Shown piece after piece: positions 16,797 through 26,927 of a stretch of DNA of 64,000 nt. The notes under the pieces were generated by a model. It was given only the letters and a program-made list of their open reading frames with translations. It had not been told where the DNA came from and made no database searches. Position numbers and translations under genes: made by a program. The stretch comes from Rhodobiaceae bacterium (GTDB lineage Bacteria; Pseudomonadota; Alphaproteobacteria; Rhizobiales; Tepidamorphaceae): positions 62,001 to 126,000 of the forward strand of contig JACKJR010000006.1 in assembly GCA_020637855.1 (NCBI GenBank). The letters run 5' to 3'. Numbering within the stretch: position 1 is the first letter of the stretch; each line of letters begins with the position of its first letter.

Positions 16797-18076
16797 TGAC
16801 GCTTGCTCACGATTACGAGGAACATGGCGAACCGCGGCTGGATGCTGGCTCGCAGCAGTCGGCGACCTTGTTGCCGCGCATTTCGATCCAGGCATTCTGT
16901 GAAACGCGGGATGTCATGGAGGCTCTGGAAGAGGCGCGCGCCGACCGGCGTGCCAGCCGGACCCAGATGAGTGTGCAGATGGGCGGTGTTGCCGCCGCCA
17001 TCGATCTCTACAGGGAATCCCCCACGCCCGATATCGTGGTGCTGGAATCCATGGCCGGCGGTCAGCGCCTGCTGGATGATCTGGAGCGTCTCGCCGATGT
17101 CTGCGATGCGGAAACGCAGGTCATCATCATTGGTCACGCCAACGATGTGATGCTCTACCGTCAATTGCTTGCGCGCGGTGTCAGCGAATATCTGGTCGCC
17201 CCTGTCGGCCCCGTCGATGCGATCGCCGCCATGTGCCGCCTCTATGCCCAGGAAGGCGAACAGCATACCGGTAGGTCCATTGCGGTGATTGGCGCAAAAG
17301 GCGGTGTCGGTGCGTCCACCGTGGCGCATAATTTCGGCTGGGCCATGTCGCAGGACATGCTGAAGAATGTCGCGATCGCCGATCTGGACCTGCCGTTCGG
17401 TACGGCCGGTCTCGATTTCAATCAGGATCCCAGCCAGGGGATTGCAGACGCGATTTTCGCAGGCGACAGGCTCGATGAGTCCCTGATCGACAAGCTCTTG
17501 TGGAAGTGCACTGACAGGCTGAGCCTGTTTGCCGCGCCTGCGACCCTGGACCGTGACTACGATCTGGAATTCGAAGCGGTCGAACCGGTAATCGATCTGG
17601 TGCGCAGCCTTGTGCCGCATATCATTCTCGACATGCCGCATCAGTGGAACGCATGGATGCGGCAGACCCTGATGGCGGCCGACGACATCATCATTGTGGC
17701 GGCCCCCGATCTCGGAAACCTGCGTAATGCCAAGAACCTTGTTGATCTGCTGACCACGCACCGGCGCAATGATCGTCAGCCCTTCCTGGTATTGAACCAG
17801 GTCGGGGTGCCAAAGCGGCCCGAGATCGCTCCGCGCGAATTCGCCGATGCGTTGAATCTGGAACTGGCAGCCGAGATCGCGTTCGAGCCGCAGCTTTTCG
17901 GCACCGCGGCCAACAACGGTCAAATGATCTCCGAAGCGCAAACCAGTGCCAAGGCAGCGGAAGCGTTTCGCGACCTTGCCCGCGCCATTGCCGGACAATC
18001 GGAGGCGCCTCGCGGTGCCAACACCCTGATTGCCCAGCTGATGTCTCGGCTGAAGATGATGAAAGACAAGAAGTAG
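16796..18076 (+). CDS. cpaE: Tad pilus localisation ATPase CpaE/TadZ
   Basis: A 426-residue protein with a receiver-like N-terminal domain (PRISIQAFCETRDVMEAL through VSEYLVAPVGPVDAI) and a MinD/ParA-type ATPase domain. The deviant Walker A GAKGGVGASTVAHN lies at about residue 165, with the usual Lys-Gly-Gly arrangement. Later blocks include IADLDLPFGTAGLDFNQDP and IILDMPH. CpaE/TadZ proteins position the pilus at the cell pole and recruit the CpaF motor. It starts in TGATG overlapping cpaD. Confidence 0.94.
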   Translation: MTLAHDYEEHGEPRLDAGSQQSATLLPRISIQAFCETRDVMEALEEARADRRASRTQMSVQMGGVAAAIDLYRESPTPDIVVLESMAGGQRLLDDLERLADVCDAETQVIIIGHANDVMLYRQLLARGVSEYLVAPVGPVDAIAAMCRLYAQEGEQHTGRSIAVIGAKGGVGASTVAHNFGWAMSQDMLKNVAIADLDLPFGTAGLDFNQDPSQGIADAIFAGDRLDESLIDKLLWKCTDRLSLFAAPATLDRDYDLEFEAVEPVIDLVRSLVPHIILDMPHQWNAWMRQTLMAADDIIIVAAPDLGNLRNAKNLVDLLTTHRRNDRQPFLVLNQVGVPKRPEIAPREFADALNLELAAEIAFEPQLFGTAANNGQMISEAQTSAKAAEAFRDLARAIAGQSEAPRGANTLIAQLMSRLKMMKDKK

Positions 18077-18093
18077 GCAGGCGAAGCCGGGAC

Positions 18094-19761
18094 ATGTTCG
18101 GAAAACGCGGAAACAATCCACCGGGAGGTATCGGGCGTCCGAAGCAGGGCTTCGGACCCGCGCGTGAACGCGCGCCTGAACCCGAAGGGCTTCCGCCTGC
18201 ACCGCATGCAGCCCCGCCCGCGCCGGCTGTGGATGACGTAAATTCCACGCGGTCAGAAGACCTTCCGCCTCCGCCGCAGGGTGTTGCATCGTCCACGCTG
18301 GCTGACTTCGGCACGATGCGCGACGCCGATCCGGCGAGCATGCCCGCCATGGAAAGCGCTGGACGTGACCTGCCGGACGACGACCTGCCCGTTCAGCAGA
18401 AGCCGATGCGGATGGAAAGGGCCGAAAAGCCCGCCAAACCCCAGGCTTCCGCGGCGCGGCCGCGTTCGGAAGACTACTACGACATGAAGACGCAGATATT
18501 TTCTGCGCTCATCGATGCCATCGACCTGTCCCAGCTTGCGCGTATGGATGCCGATACCGCGCGCGACGAAATTCGCGACATCGTCAGCGAGATCATTTCT
18601 CTGAAGAACGTGGCGCTGTCGATTGCCGAGCAGGAAGATCTGCTCGACGACATTTGTAACGATGTTCTCGGCTACGGACCGCTGGAGCCGCTGCTGGCGC
18701 GCGACGACATCGCCGACATCATGGTCAATGGCGCCGACACGGTTTACATCGAAGTCGACGGCAAGATCGAACAGACCAACATCCGCTTCCGCGACAATTC
18801 GCAGTTGCTGAACATCTGCCAGCGCATCGTCAGCCAGGTCGGCCGCCGCGTCGATGAATCAAGCCCAATCTGCGACGCGCGCCTCCTGGACGGCAGCCGC
18901 GTCAACGTGATTGCACCGCCGCTGGCGATCGACGGCCCCACGCTCACGATCCGCAAATTCAAGAAGGACAAGCTGACGCTCGACCAGCTTGTCAGGTTCG
19001 GATCGATCTCGCCGGAAGGCGCAAGAATCCTTCAGATCATCGGCCGCTGCCGTTGTAACGTCATCATTTCCGGCGGCACTGGCTCGGGCAAGACGACGCT
19101 GCTCAATTGTCTGACGCAGTATATCGACACCGATGAACGCATCATCACTTGCGAGGATTCCGCAGAACTCCAGCTGCAGCAGCCGCATGTGGTTCGCCTG
19201 GAAACGCGCCCGCCGAATTTGGAAGGCAGTGGCGAGATCACCATGCGCGATCTGGTCAAGAACTGTCTGCGTATGCGCCCTGAACGCATCATCGTCGGCG
19301 AGGTGCGCGGCCCTGAAGCCTTCGATTTGCTTCAGGCGATGAACACCGGCCACGACGGCTCGATGGGAACGCTGCACGCCAACTCTCCGCGCGAGGCCCT
19401 GTCGCGTGTTCAGGGCATGATCACCATGGGCGGTTACGCCCTGCCGCCGGCCACGATCCGCGAGATGATCGTCTCTTCCGTCGATGTCATCGTTCAGGCG
19501 CAGCGCCTGCGCGACGGCTCGCGCCGCATCACCCATATCACCGAGGTGCTGGGCACCGAGGGAGAAGTCATCACCACCCAGGATATCTTCCTCTATGACA
19601 TCGAGGGAGAAGACGCGAACGGCAAGATCCTCGGGCGCCATCGCTCCACGGGCATCGGCCGTCCCCGCTTCTGGGAACGTGCGCGTTACTATAACGAGGA
19701 GCGCAACCTGGCCGCCGCGCTGGATGCCGCAGCCGTGCAAGAAGACAGCGCGGGGGTTTGA
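18094..19761 (+). CDS. cpaF: Tad pilus motor ATPase
   Basis: A 555-residue hexameric secretion ATPase that powers Flp pilus extension. The first 125 residues are Pro/Gly/charged and disordered. The core shows LGYGPLEPLLA and ADIMVNGADTVYIE, the Walker A GGTGSGKTTLLN at about residue 327, the Asp box ITCEDSAELQLQQPHVVRLE, the Walker B region RPERIIVGEVRGPEAFDLLQA and the His box GHDGSMGTLHANSPREAL. It is preceded by cpaE (17-base gap) and followed three bases later by tadB. Confidence 0.96.
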   Translation: MFGKRGNNPPGGIGRPKQGFGPARERAPEPEGLPPAPHAAPPAPAVDDVNSTRSEDLPPPPQGVASSTLADFGTMRDADPASMPAMESAGRDLPDDDLPVQQKPMRMERAEKPAKPQASAARPRSEDYYDMKTQIFSALIDAIDLSQLARMDADTARDEIRDIVSEIISLKNVALSIAEQEDLLDDICNDVLGYGPLEPLLARDDIADIMVNGADTVYIEVDGKIEQTNIRFRDNSQLLNICQRIVSQVGRRVDESSPICDARLLDGSRVNVIAPPLAIDGPTLTIRKFKKDKLTLDQLVRFGSISPEGARILQIIGRCRCNVIISGGTGSGKTTLLNCLTQYIDTDERIITCEDSAELQLQQPHVVRLETRPPNLEGSGEITMRDLVKNCLRMRPERIIVGEVRGPEAFDLLQAMNTGHDGSMGTLHANSPREALSRVQGMITMGGYALPPATIREMIVSSVDVIVQAQRLRDGSRRITHITEVLGTEGEVITTQDIFLYDIEGEDANGKILGRHRSTGIGRPRFWERARYYNEERNLAAALDAAAVQEDSAGV

Positions 19762-19764
19762 TCC

Positions 19765-20757
19765 GTGCCGTCCGACACACTCGTCCAGATCGCCGTCATT
19801 TTCTTCGCCATGGCCTGCATCGGCGGCGTCGCGTGGGTTTTTCTGCTGCCGCGTCTCGACGGCTCGGCCAATGCGGCCAAGCGTGTGCAGCGGATCAGTA
19901 CGCGCACGCCCGGATCGGTCGCTGCGGCCTCGCGCGAGCGCGACGGCGTCAAGCGCAAGCGCCAGGTCGAGGAAACCATCAAGGATATCGAGAAGCGCAG
20001 CCGCAAGCAGAAGAAGCGGGACCTGAAGACGAATCTCAGCAGCGCCGGCCTGAAATGGTCGGTGAAGACGTTCTGGATCATCTCCGTCATATGTGGTGCG
20101 ATCGCCACTGCGGGAAGCTTCATCGCGGGGGCGCCCATTCTCGTGACGCTGGCGAGCGCGTTCATTTTCACGCTCGGGTTTCCGCGCTGGATACTGAAAA
20201 CGCTCCGCACGCGCAGGGAGCGGGCATTCCTGAACGAGTTCGCCAATGCCGTCGATGTCATCGTGCGCGGCGTGAAAGCCGGTCTGCCACTGGGAGACTG
20301 CATTCGCATGGTGTCTCAGGAATCCGCCGAGCCGGTGCGTTCGGAGTTCAAGGCGATCGTCGAGACACAGACGCTCGGTGTTCCGATGGGTGAGGCGGTC
20401 GGGCGCATGTACGAGCACATGCCGCTGCCGGAGGTTTCCTTCTTCGTGATCGTCATATCGATCCAGCAGAAGACCGGCGGCAACCTCAGCGACACGCTTT
20501 CCAATCTTTCCAAGGTGCTGCGCGACCGCAAGAAGATGAAGGGCAAGATCGTGGCGATGAGCCAGGAAGCCAAGGCCTCGGCTGCGATCATCGGCGCCTT
20601 GCCGCTGATCGTCATGGGCCTGATTTCGATGACGAGCCCGAAATACATCTCTTTGTTGTGGACCGAAGAGGTTGGCCACCTGATGCTGCTGGGAAGCGCA
20701 TTCTGGATGTTCTGCGGCGTCATGGTCATGCGCAAGATGATCAACTTCGACTTCTGA
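19765..20757 (+). CDS. tadB: Tad inner-membrane platform protein TadB
   Basis: A 330-residue type II secretion F-type platform protein. It has an N-terminal membrane helix, a basic stretch rich in Lys/Arg, two helices near residues 95-145, the cytoplasmic T2SSF domain with GLPLGDCIRMVSQES and GGNLSDTLSNLSKVLRDR, and C-terminal membrane helices. It starts with GTG at 19765, three bases after cpaF stops. It forms the base on which CpaF works, with TadC. Confidence 0.94.
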   Translation: MPSDTLVQIAVIFFAMACIGGVAWVFLLPRLDGSANAAKRVQRISTRTPGSVAAASRERDGVKRKRQVEETIKDIEKRSRKQKKRDLKTNLSSAGLKWSVKTFWIISVICGAIATAGSFIAGAPILVTLASAFIFTLGFPRWILKTLRTRRERAFLNEFANAVDVIVRGVKAGLPLGDCIRMVSQESAEPVRSEFKAIVETQTLGVPMGEAVGRMYEHMPLPEVSFFVIVISIQQKTGGNLSDTLSNLSKVLRDRKKMKGKIVAMSQEAKASAAIIGALPLIVMGLISMTSPKYISLLWTEEVGHLMLLGSAFWMFCGVMVMRKMINFDF

Positions 20758-20773
20758 TGATGGTGACCTGAAA

Positions 20774-21748
20774 ATGAGCCTTGCCTCTCTCCTGATTGAC
20801 CCGGCGTTTCTGGCGAGCCTGCTTGCAGCCCTTGCCGTCGGCGCAACAGTGATGACGCTCGCCGGTCCGCTGTTGCAGCCCGACAAGCTCAAGTCGCGGA
20901 TGAAATCGGTTGCCATCGAGCGCGAGAAACTGCGCCAGCGTGAACGCGCGCGCTTGCACGCCAAGGAACAGCAGGCGCATTTGCGCAGCGCGCCGAAGGC
21001 GACGATCCAGCGGGTTGTCGACAGGTTCAACCTGCGCAAGCACCTTGAGGACGGCGAGCTCAAGGACCGGCTCCGCATGGCCGGCATGCGCGGCGATGCG
21101 CCGCTCTACATGTTCCTGTTTCTGCGCATCGTCCTGCCACCGGTCATTTTCGTGGTGGTGATGTTCTATTTCTTCGTGCTCGGCGGCTATGACGATCGTC
21201 CCGCGGTTCTGCGCTTCGCGATCGGGTTCGGCATATCGCTGCTGGGGTTCTTCGCGCCGAAGATTTTTCTCTCGAACCAGATCACCAAGCGTCAGCTCGA
21301 CATTCAGCGCGTTTTTCCCGACGCGCTGGACCTGATGCTGATCTGCGTCGAGGCCGGCATGTCGATCGAGCAGGCCATGCGCAAGGTGTCCGAGGAAGTC
21401 GGCGAACGCTCCGCCGCGGTCGCCGAGGAATTCGCGTTGGCAACCGCTGAACTGTCTTACCTGCAGGACCGCCGCGTGGCCTATGAGAACCTCTCCAAAC
21501 GCATCGGCCTGCCCGGCGTGAAGGCTGTGTGCACTGCGCTGATCCAGGCTGAGCGTTACGGTACGCCGCTTGCCCACGCGTTGCGCGTCATGGCTCAGGA
21601 AAACCGCGACATCCGCATGGCCGAAGCGGAGAAGAAGGCTGCGGCCCTGCCGCCCAAGCTGACGGTGCCGATGATCGTTTTCTTCCTGCCCGTGCTGTTC
21701 ATCGTCATTCTCGGGCCGGCAGCCATCCGCGTCATGGCGCTGCAGTAA
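20774..21748 (+). CDS. tadC: Tad inner-membrane platform protein TadC
   Basis: A 324-residue platform protein partner of TadB. It has an N-terminal membrane segment, a basic, Gln-rich helical stretch, two membrane helices near residues 110-165, and the T2SSF domain with FPDALDLMLICVEAGMSIEQ and YGTPLAHALRVMAQENRD. C-terminal helix LTVPMIVFFLPVLFIVILGPA closes it. It is the last plus-strand gene of the cpa/tad operon. A repeat-rich region with no gene follows. Confidence 0.94.
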   Translation: MSLASLLIDPAFLASLLAALAVGATVMTLAGPLLQPDKLKSRMKSVAIEREKLRQRERARLHAKEQQAHLRSAPKATIQRVVDRFNLRKHLEDGELKDRLRMAGMRGDAPLYMFLFLRIVLPPVIFVVVMFYFFVLGGYDDRPAVLRFAIGFGISLLGFFAPKIFLSNQITKRQLDIQRVFPDALDLMLICVEAGMSIEQAMRKVSEEVGERSAAVAEEFALATAELSYLQDRRVAYENLSKRIGLPGVKAVCTALIQAERYGTPLAHALRVMAQENRDIRMAEAEKKAAALPPKLTVPMIVFFLPVLFIVILGPAAIRVMALQ

Positions 21749-21772
21749 ACTTATCGCTCGCGGGCTGCATCT

Positions 21773-21814
21773 TTTCGCTCACGCACAGCACATTACATGT
21801 GCTTGCTCCGCGGG
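21773..21814. repeat. Inverted partial copy of the 87-bp repeat
   Basis: TTTCGCTCACGCACAG (21773-21788) and GCTCCGCGGG (21805-21814) are the reverse complement of two parts of the tandem repeat downstream (the first matches 22041-22056 and 22128-22143 inverted). The bases between differ. The two can pair over about 230 bases to make a long imperfect stem. Between them lie a near-perfect palindrome ATGGCACGCT-g-AGCGTGCCAT (21905-21925) and a short stem CGGCC/GGCCG (21869-21886). Confidence 0.7.
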
Positions 21815-21979
21815 AGCGCAGCCTTATTTATCTCACGCCGGTTCGCTGCGCTCGCGGCTCCGATGGGGCGGCCAAAAAGTTGGCCGGTCGCGCAGTTACG
21901 CTCCATGGCACGCTGAGCGTGCCATTGCTGTCACTCATACCGCTCTTGGATGGGGACGTAATCGAATACGAAGTGCTTG

Positions 21980-22187
21980 CAAGCCCGACCGGGCGTCGCC
22001 GGCTTCCCGGCGCCCCCGCGGAGCACGTGAACCAAGTGAACTGTGCGTGAGCGAAAGCAGCAAGAACAAGCCCGACCGGGCGTCGCCGGCTTTCCGGCGC
22101 CCCCGCGGAGCACGTGAACCAAGTGAACTGTGCGTGAGCGAAAGCAGCAAGAACAAGCCCGACCGGGCGTCGCCGGCTTTCCGGCGC
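21980..22187. repeat. 87-bp tandem repeat, about 2.4 copies
   Basis: Two full 87-bp units start at 21981 and 22068 and a 33-base partial third at 22155. Full copies differ visibly at one base (CTTCCCGG versus CTTTCCGG). Each unit contains a hairpin CGCCGG-cttt-CCGGCG. Because 87 is a multiple of three, open frames run through on both strands, but the encoded repeats look like translated non-coding DNA. The array lies between the convergent tadC and tadD genes. Confidence 0.9.
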
Positions 22188-22240
22188 GCCATCGCAAGGC
22201 CCGAGCGAAGCGAGGAATAGCCGTTAGACAAATAAGATCA

Positions 22241-22255
22241 GCTAGCAAAGCTAGC
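22241..22255 (-). terminator. Possible terminator at the tadD stop
   Basis: GCTAGC-aaa-GCTAGC forms a 6-bp stem overlapping the tadD stop codon. On the minus strand it is followed by TGATCTTATTTGTC, a moderately T-rich run. Together these look like a weak intrinsic terminator for tadD. Confidence 0.4.
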
Positions 22256-23057
22256 CGCGCGATTTGCCGGCTGATTTGATCGCGTCCCAGCTGTTGCTCT
22301 GTGACAGCATCTGGCGCATGTAGCGGACATTCGCCTGCGCCTCTTGCGCGCCGAGATCCTTGGCAAGCTCGGCTTCCGCTTCCTTGAACTTGCCCTGCAT
22401 GCCGTAGACGAGAGCCAGGTTCTGGCGTACCTGCGGCGCGGCGTCCGGAGCACGGTTTGCCCGTTGGAGGGTGGTTTCGGCGGCTTTGATGTCGCCGGCA
22501 AGCGCCTGGCTCAAACCCATGTTGGACAGGACCGCGGATTCATCCGGCTTCAGCGCCAGCGCTTTCTTGTACGCGTTCTGGGCATCCTTGTGACGCCCGA
22601 CGGAATCATAGGACGCGCCAAGCGCGGAATAGGCCGACCAGTCGCGGGTTCCAGCTTCGTCAGCGCGTTCCAGAACCGCGATCGATTGTGGCCCCGGCTT
22701 CTCACGGGCAAGCGCGCGTCCGTAGGCAGAGAGCAGCTCCGTGTCATTGGGATTGTGTTCCAGCGCGCGTGCATAGACGTCTATGGCTTCGCGTCCGCGC
22801 CCCGTTGCGGCCAGCGCCTGCCCATAGCCGAGTGCGACTTGCGGGTTGGCTTCATCGCGCTTGTAGGCCTTGGCCCATTTGTCGGCGATGGCAAGATTCT
22901 GTGTTTGTTGCGCGCTCGCCTGGCCCGCTTCGGCGTCCGCAAGCGATCCGGTCGTCATCCGCTTCTGGCTGCAGCCCGCAAGCGCGAGCGCCAAAGCAGT
23001 CGTGGCGGCCAGTGCACCCATGCGGGCACGGCGGGAAGTGAAAACGCGATGCAACAT
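22251..23057 (-). CDS. tadD: TadD-like TPR lipoprotein
   Basis: A 268-residue lipoprotein: signal peptide with ALAATTALALALAGC, lipidated at the Cys of LAGC, then about four tetratricopeptide repeats (for example REAIDVYARALEHNPNDTEL and KDAQNAYKKALALKPDESAV, 34 residues apart). TadD is the pilotin-like TPR lipoprotein that stabilises the Tad secretin. Its place beside the cpa/tad operon, convergent with tadC, supports the call. It is separated from tadC by the repeat region and is transcribed from its own promoter. Confidence 0.88.
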   Translation of the reverse strand: MLHRVFTSRRARMGALAATTALALALAGCSQKRMTTGSLADAEAGQASAQQTQNLAIADKWAKAYKRDEANPQVALGYGQALAATGRGREAIDVYARALEHNPNDTELLSAYGRALAREKPGPQSIAVLERADEAGTRDWSAYSALGASYDSVGRHKDAQNAYKKALALKPDESAVLSNMGLSQALAGDIKAAETTLQRANRAPDAAPQVRQNLALVYGMQGKFKEAEAELAKDLGAQEAQANVRYMRQMLSQSNSWDAIKSAGKSRG

Positions 23058-23206
23058 GACAACTCGTCCCGTACTTTTTACGAGGCCCGCCGGATACGCA
23101 TTGACGGCAGACGCGACACTCGAGAAATAAGCTGTTAACCCTAATTTCCGGTTAAGGGCGGTGCTGCCGCCGCCCGCGTTTCCCTTTCAAGAGGTGCCAA
23201 GACATC

Positions 23207-24616
<1,410 letters not shown>

Positions 24617-24714
24617 ATTTTACGAGTCACGTTGCCGTTTTCGTCATCTCGGTTAGGATAGACCGCTTCCGTAACGACCATGGGGGGAGCGTTGCGGAAA
24701 GCAGGACGTTGACG

Positions 24715-25062
24715 GTGATTGAACTCAGGCCGACAGAAGCGCTGAAGCTCTGGCATGACGTGCATCTTGATCTGGTCCGCGACGGCGAGACCGATCTCAC
24801 TGCGCGCCAGATGACCATATTGCTGACGATCTACCTTGATCCGCCGCCGCATACCGTGCGCGGTCTTGCCAAGAAACTCGCCGTGACCAAGCCGGTCATC
24901 ACCCGTGCCCTCGACACCATGGGCAAGGCTGGTCTCGTCACCCGCCGCCGCGACGAGGCGGACAAGCGCAACGTCATCATCCAGCGTACGGTCAACGGCT
25001 CGCTCTATCTCGACCGGTTGAGCGATCAGGTCATTGCAAGGGCACGCAGCCTTCGGCCATAA
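24715..25062 (+). CDS. MarR-family transcriptional regulator
   Basis: A 115-residue winged-helix regulator: LTARQMTILLTIYLDPPPHTVRGLAKKLAVTKPVITRALDTM is the helix-turn-helix (seen as two shorter blocks), followed by the wing GLVTRRRDEADKRNVIIQ, with Arg-Arg-Asp and Asp-Arg-like residues of the MarR family. The GTG at 24715 is chosen because CAGGA lies eight bases upstream; TTG at 24709 is too close to it. No ligand pocket can be read from sequence. It stands between the aminopeptidase and NlpC/P60 genes and may regulate either. Confidence 0.82.
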   Translation: MIELRPTEALKLWHDVHLDLVRDGETDLTARQMTILLTIYLDPPPHTVRGLAKKLAVTKPVITRALDTMGKAGLVTRRRDEADKRNVIIQRTVNGSLYLDRLSDQVIARARSLRP

Positions 25063-25069
25063 CTCTGCC

Positions 25070-25969
25070 ATGAGTGCAGACAATCCCGACCCCCGTCTTC
25101 ATGCCTGGCGCAACGATCTGGCGGATGCGCGCCTGCGCGGACGTGTCGAGGCGGCGCGCTTCGTTGACGGCAAACCGGCGCGGGTGCGCGACGCGGTCGT
25201 CAACTTGCTGCGCGCGCCCAAGCAGGATGCGCCCGCTGACACGCAGTTGCTGATGGGCGAGCCGGTTCTGGTCTTCGAGGAGACACCGGAGGGCTGGGCC
25301 TGGGTGCAGTCGCAGGCCGACGGTTATGTCGGCTGGTGCGCCAGCGAAGGGCTTGAGTATTCCGCACCTGAGCCCACACATCGCGTGGCTTCGCTCTGGG
25401 TGCATCTCTATCCGGCACCCGACATCAAGATCGCGCCGATCGGCTTTGCGCCAATGAACGCGTTGCTCGCGGTGGCCGATGTTTCAGCCGGCGGAGAAGA
25501 AAGCCGCGCGGGCGGGGCTGCGGCAAGCGCGGAACGGTTTGTCCGGCTTGCAAACGGGCAATTCGTGGTTGCCCGTCACCTGCAGCCGGTTGGCGGGGCT
25601 GTTGGCGATTTCGTCGATGCGGCGCGCAGGTTTCTTGGTACGCCCTATCTGTGGGCCGGGCGCAGCGCGCGCGGCATCGACTGTTCAGGACTGGTGCAGA
25701 TGGGGCTCGCCGCCTGCGGGATTGCTGCGCCGCGCGATTCCGACATGCAGGAACGCGAGCTCGGCACGCCCGTCAACGAAACCGATCCGGAATCGTGGCA
25801 GCGTGGCGATCTCGTGTTCTGGAAAGGCCATGTCGGTATCGTGTCGCAGCCCGGCGTGCTGCTGCATGCCAATGCCCATCACATGGAGACGGTGGAAGAG
25901 CCACTCGCTCCGGCAATCGAGCGCATTGCCAAAGCAGGCCTGGAAGTGACCAGCGTGAAAAGACGCTAG
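25070..25969 (+). CDS. NlpC/P60-family cell-wall peptidase
   Basis: A 299-residue cysteine peptidase. The N-terminal half (about residues 25-170) holds bacterial SH3-like domains (LLMGEPVLVFEETPEGWAWV and YVGWCASEG). The C-terminal NlpC/P60 domain has FLGTPYLWAGRSARGIDCSG with the catalytic Cys 205, the base His 254 in WKGHVGIVS and polar His 270. Enzymes of this build cut gamma-D-Glu to diaminopimelate bonds in murein peptides. No signal peptide is seen, so it probably acts on imported muropeptides in the cytoplasm, fitting the adjacent importer operon. ATG at 25070 lies seven bases after the MarR stop. Confidence 0.9.
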   Translation: MSADNPDPRLHAWRNDLADARLRGRVEAARFVDGKPARVRDAVVNLLRAPKQDAPADTQLLMGEPVLVFEETPEGWAWVQSQADGYVGWCASEGLEYSAPEPTHRVASLWVHLYPAPDIKIAPIGFAPMNALLAVADVSAGGEESRAGGAAASAERFVRLANGQFVVARHLQPVGGAVGDFVDAARRFLGTPYLWAGRSARGIDCSGLVQMGLAACGIAAPRDSDMQERELGTPVNETDPESWQRGDLVFWKGHVGIVSQPGVLLHANAHHMETVEEPLAPAIERIAKAGLEVTSVKRR

Positions 25970-25979
25970 GGTCTGGACC

Positions 25980-26927
25980 TTAGTAGCCCTTGCCGCGATC
26001 GACTGTGTGCAGCAGCGCTTCGCCGCGCTCGTGCCGGGCGATTTCGGCGGCGACGCCGTCGGCAATAGCCTGCGGATCGCTGTCGGCGGCGATGTGCGGT
26101 GTGATGGCAACAAGCGGATGCGACCACAGTGGGCTGTCCGCTGGCAGCGGCTCGGTCTCGAAGACATCGAGGCTTGCACCCTTGAGTATGCCCTTGTCGA
26201 GCGCGGCAAGGATATCGCCTTCGACCTGCAGCGCACCGCGCCCGGCATTGATCAGTGCCGGAAAGCGTCCCGGCATGACGCCGTCCTGCGCGAGGCCCTT
26301 GAGCAGGTCAGCATTGATGATACCGGCGGTGTCCGGCGTGGATGGCAGCAGCACCAGGAGAATGTCGGTGCGTGCAAGAAAGGCCTTGAGCCCATCCTCG
26401 CCGCTGTAGCAGGCGATACCGGCGATCTGTTTCGGGCTGCGGCTCCAGCCCGCGACATCGAAGCCGAGCAAGGAGAGCTTCTCCGCCGCATCCCGCCCCA
26501 GCACGCCAAGCCCCATGATGCCGACACGGACTGCAGAGGCTGCCGGTTGCCACAGCGGGTCCCATTTTCTTTCACGCTGGAAAGCGTCATAGGCGTGCTG
26601 CTGGCGGTGATGCATCAGCACTTGCAGCACCACCCATTCGGTCATGCGCATGGTCAGATCGTCGTTGACGACACGCACCACCGGTATGTCAGGCAAGTCG
26701 TCGCGTTTCAAAAGGTGATCAACGCCAGCACCGAGCGAGAAGATAACCTCCAGATTCGGAAGCATCGCGAACTGCCCCTCCGGGGCGTTCCACGCCGCCA
26801 CATAACGGATCGAACCGGAATCGAATCGATCATCCGGCGTCACGATACCCAGATCGGGGGCAGCTGCGCGAAACCGTGTGATCCACGGCCCGTAATCCCA
26901 GCCGGTCATGGCCAGCAGCAGCGTCAT
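25980..26927 (-). CDS. ghrA: Glyoxylate/hydroxypyruvate reductase A-like dehydrogenase
   Basis: A 315-residue D-isomer-specific 2-hydroxyacid dehydrogenase of the GhrA subgroup that reduces glyoxylate or hydroxypyruvate with NAD(P)H. The dinucleotide site is VGIMGLGVLGRDAAEKL at about residue 137, followed by WSRSPK where Arg suggests NADPH. Catalytic residues lie in LINAGRGALQVEGD (Arg), FETEPLP (Glu) and ITPHIAADSDP (His). The ATG overlaps the Nudix stop by four bases, placing this at the end of the long peptide-import operon. Confidence 0.9.
   Translation of the reverse strand: MTLLLAMTGWDYGPWITRFRAAAPDLGIVTPDDRFDSGSIRYVAAWNAPEGQFAMLPNLEVIFSLGAGVDHLLKRDDLPDIPVVRVVNDDLTMRMTEWVVLQVLMHHRQQHAYDAFQRERKWDPLWQPAASAVRVGIMGLGVLGRDAAEKLSLLGFDVAGWSRSPKQIAGIACYSGEDGLKAFLARTDILLVLLPSTPDTAGIINADLLKGLAQDGVMPGRFPALINAGRGALQVEGDILAALDKGILKGASLDVFETEPLPADSPLWSHPLVAITPHIAADSDPQAIADGVAAEIARHERGEALLHTVDRGKGY

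Noticed and set aside
16754..18289. 511-codon minus-strand open frame
   Set aside because: Antisense to cpaE and the start of cpaF, which have strong motif support.
18859..21087. 742-codon minus-strand open frame
   Set aside because: It lies opposite cpaF, tadB and tadC, whose motifs are clear; no ribosome-binding site or domain was seen.
21980..22187. CRISPR array
   Set aside because: Tandem 87-bp units are near-identical throughout, with no unique spacers.
21931..22248. Repetitive open frame of about 105 codons with a 29-residue repeat
   Set aside because: It is a by-product of the 87-bp repeat being divisible by three; the composition is unlike protein and no start signal fits.
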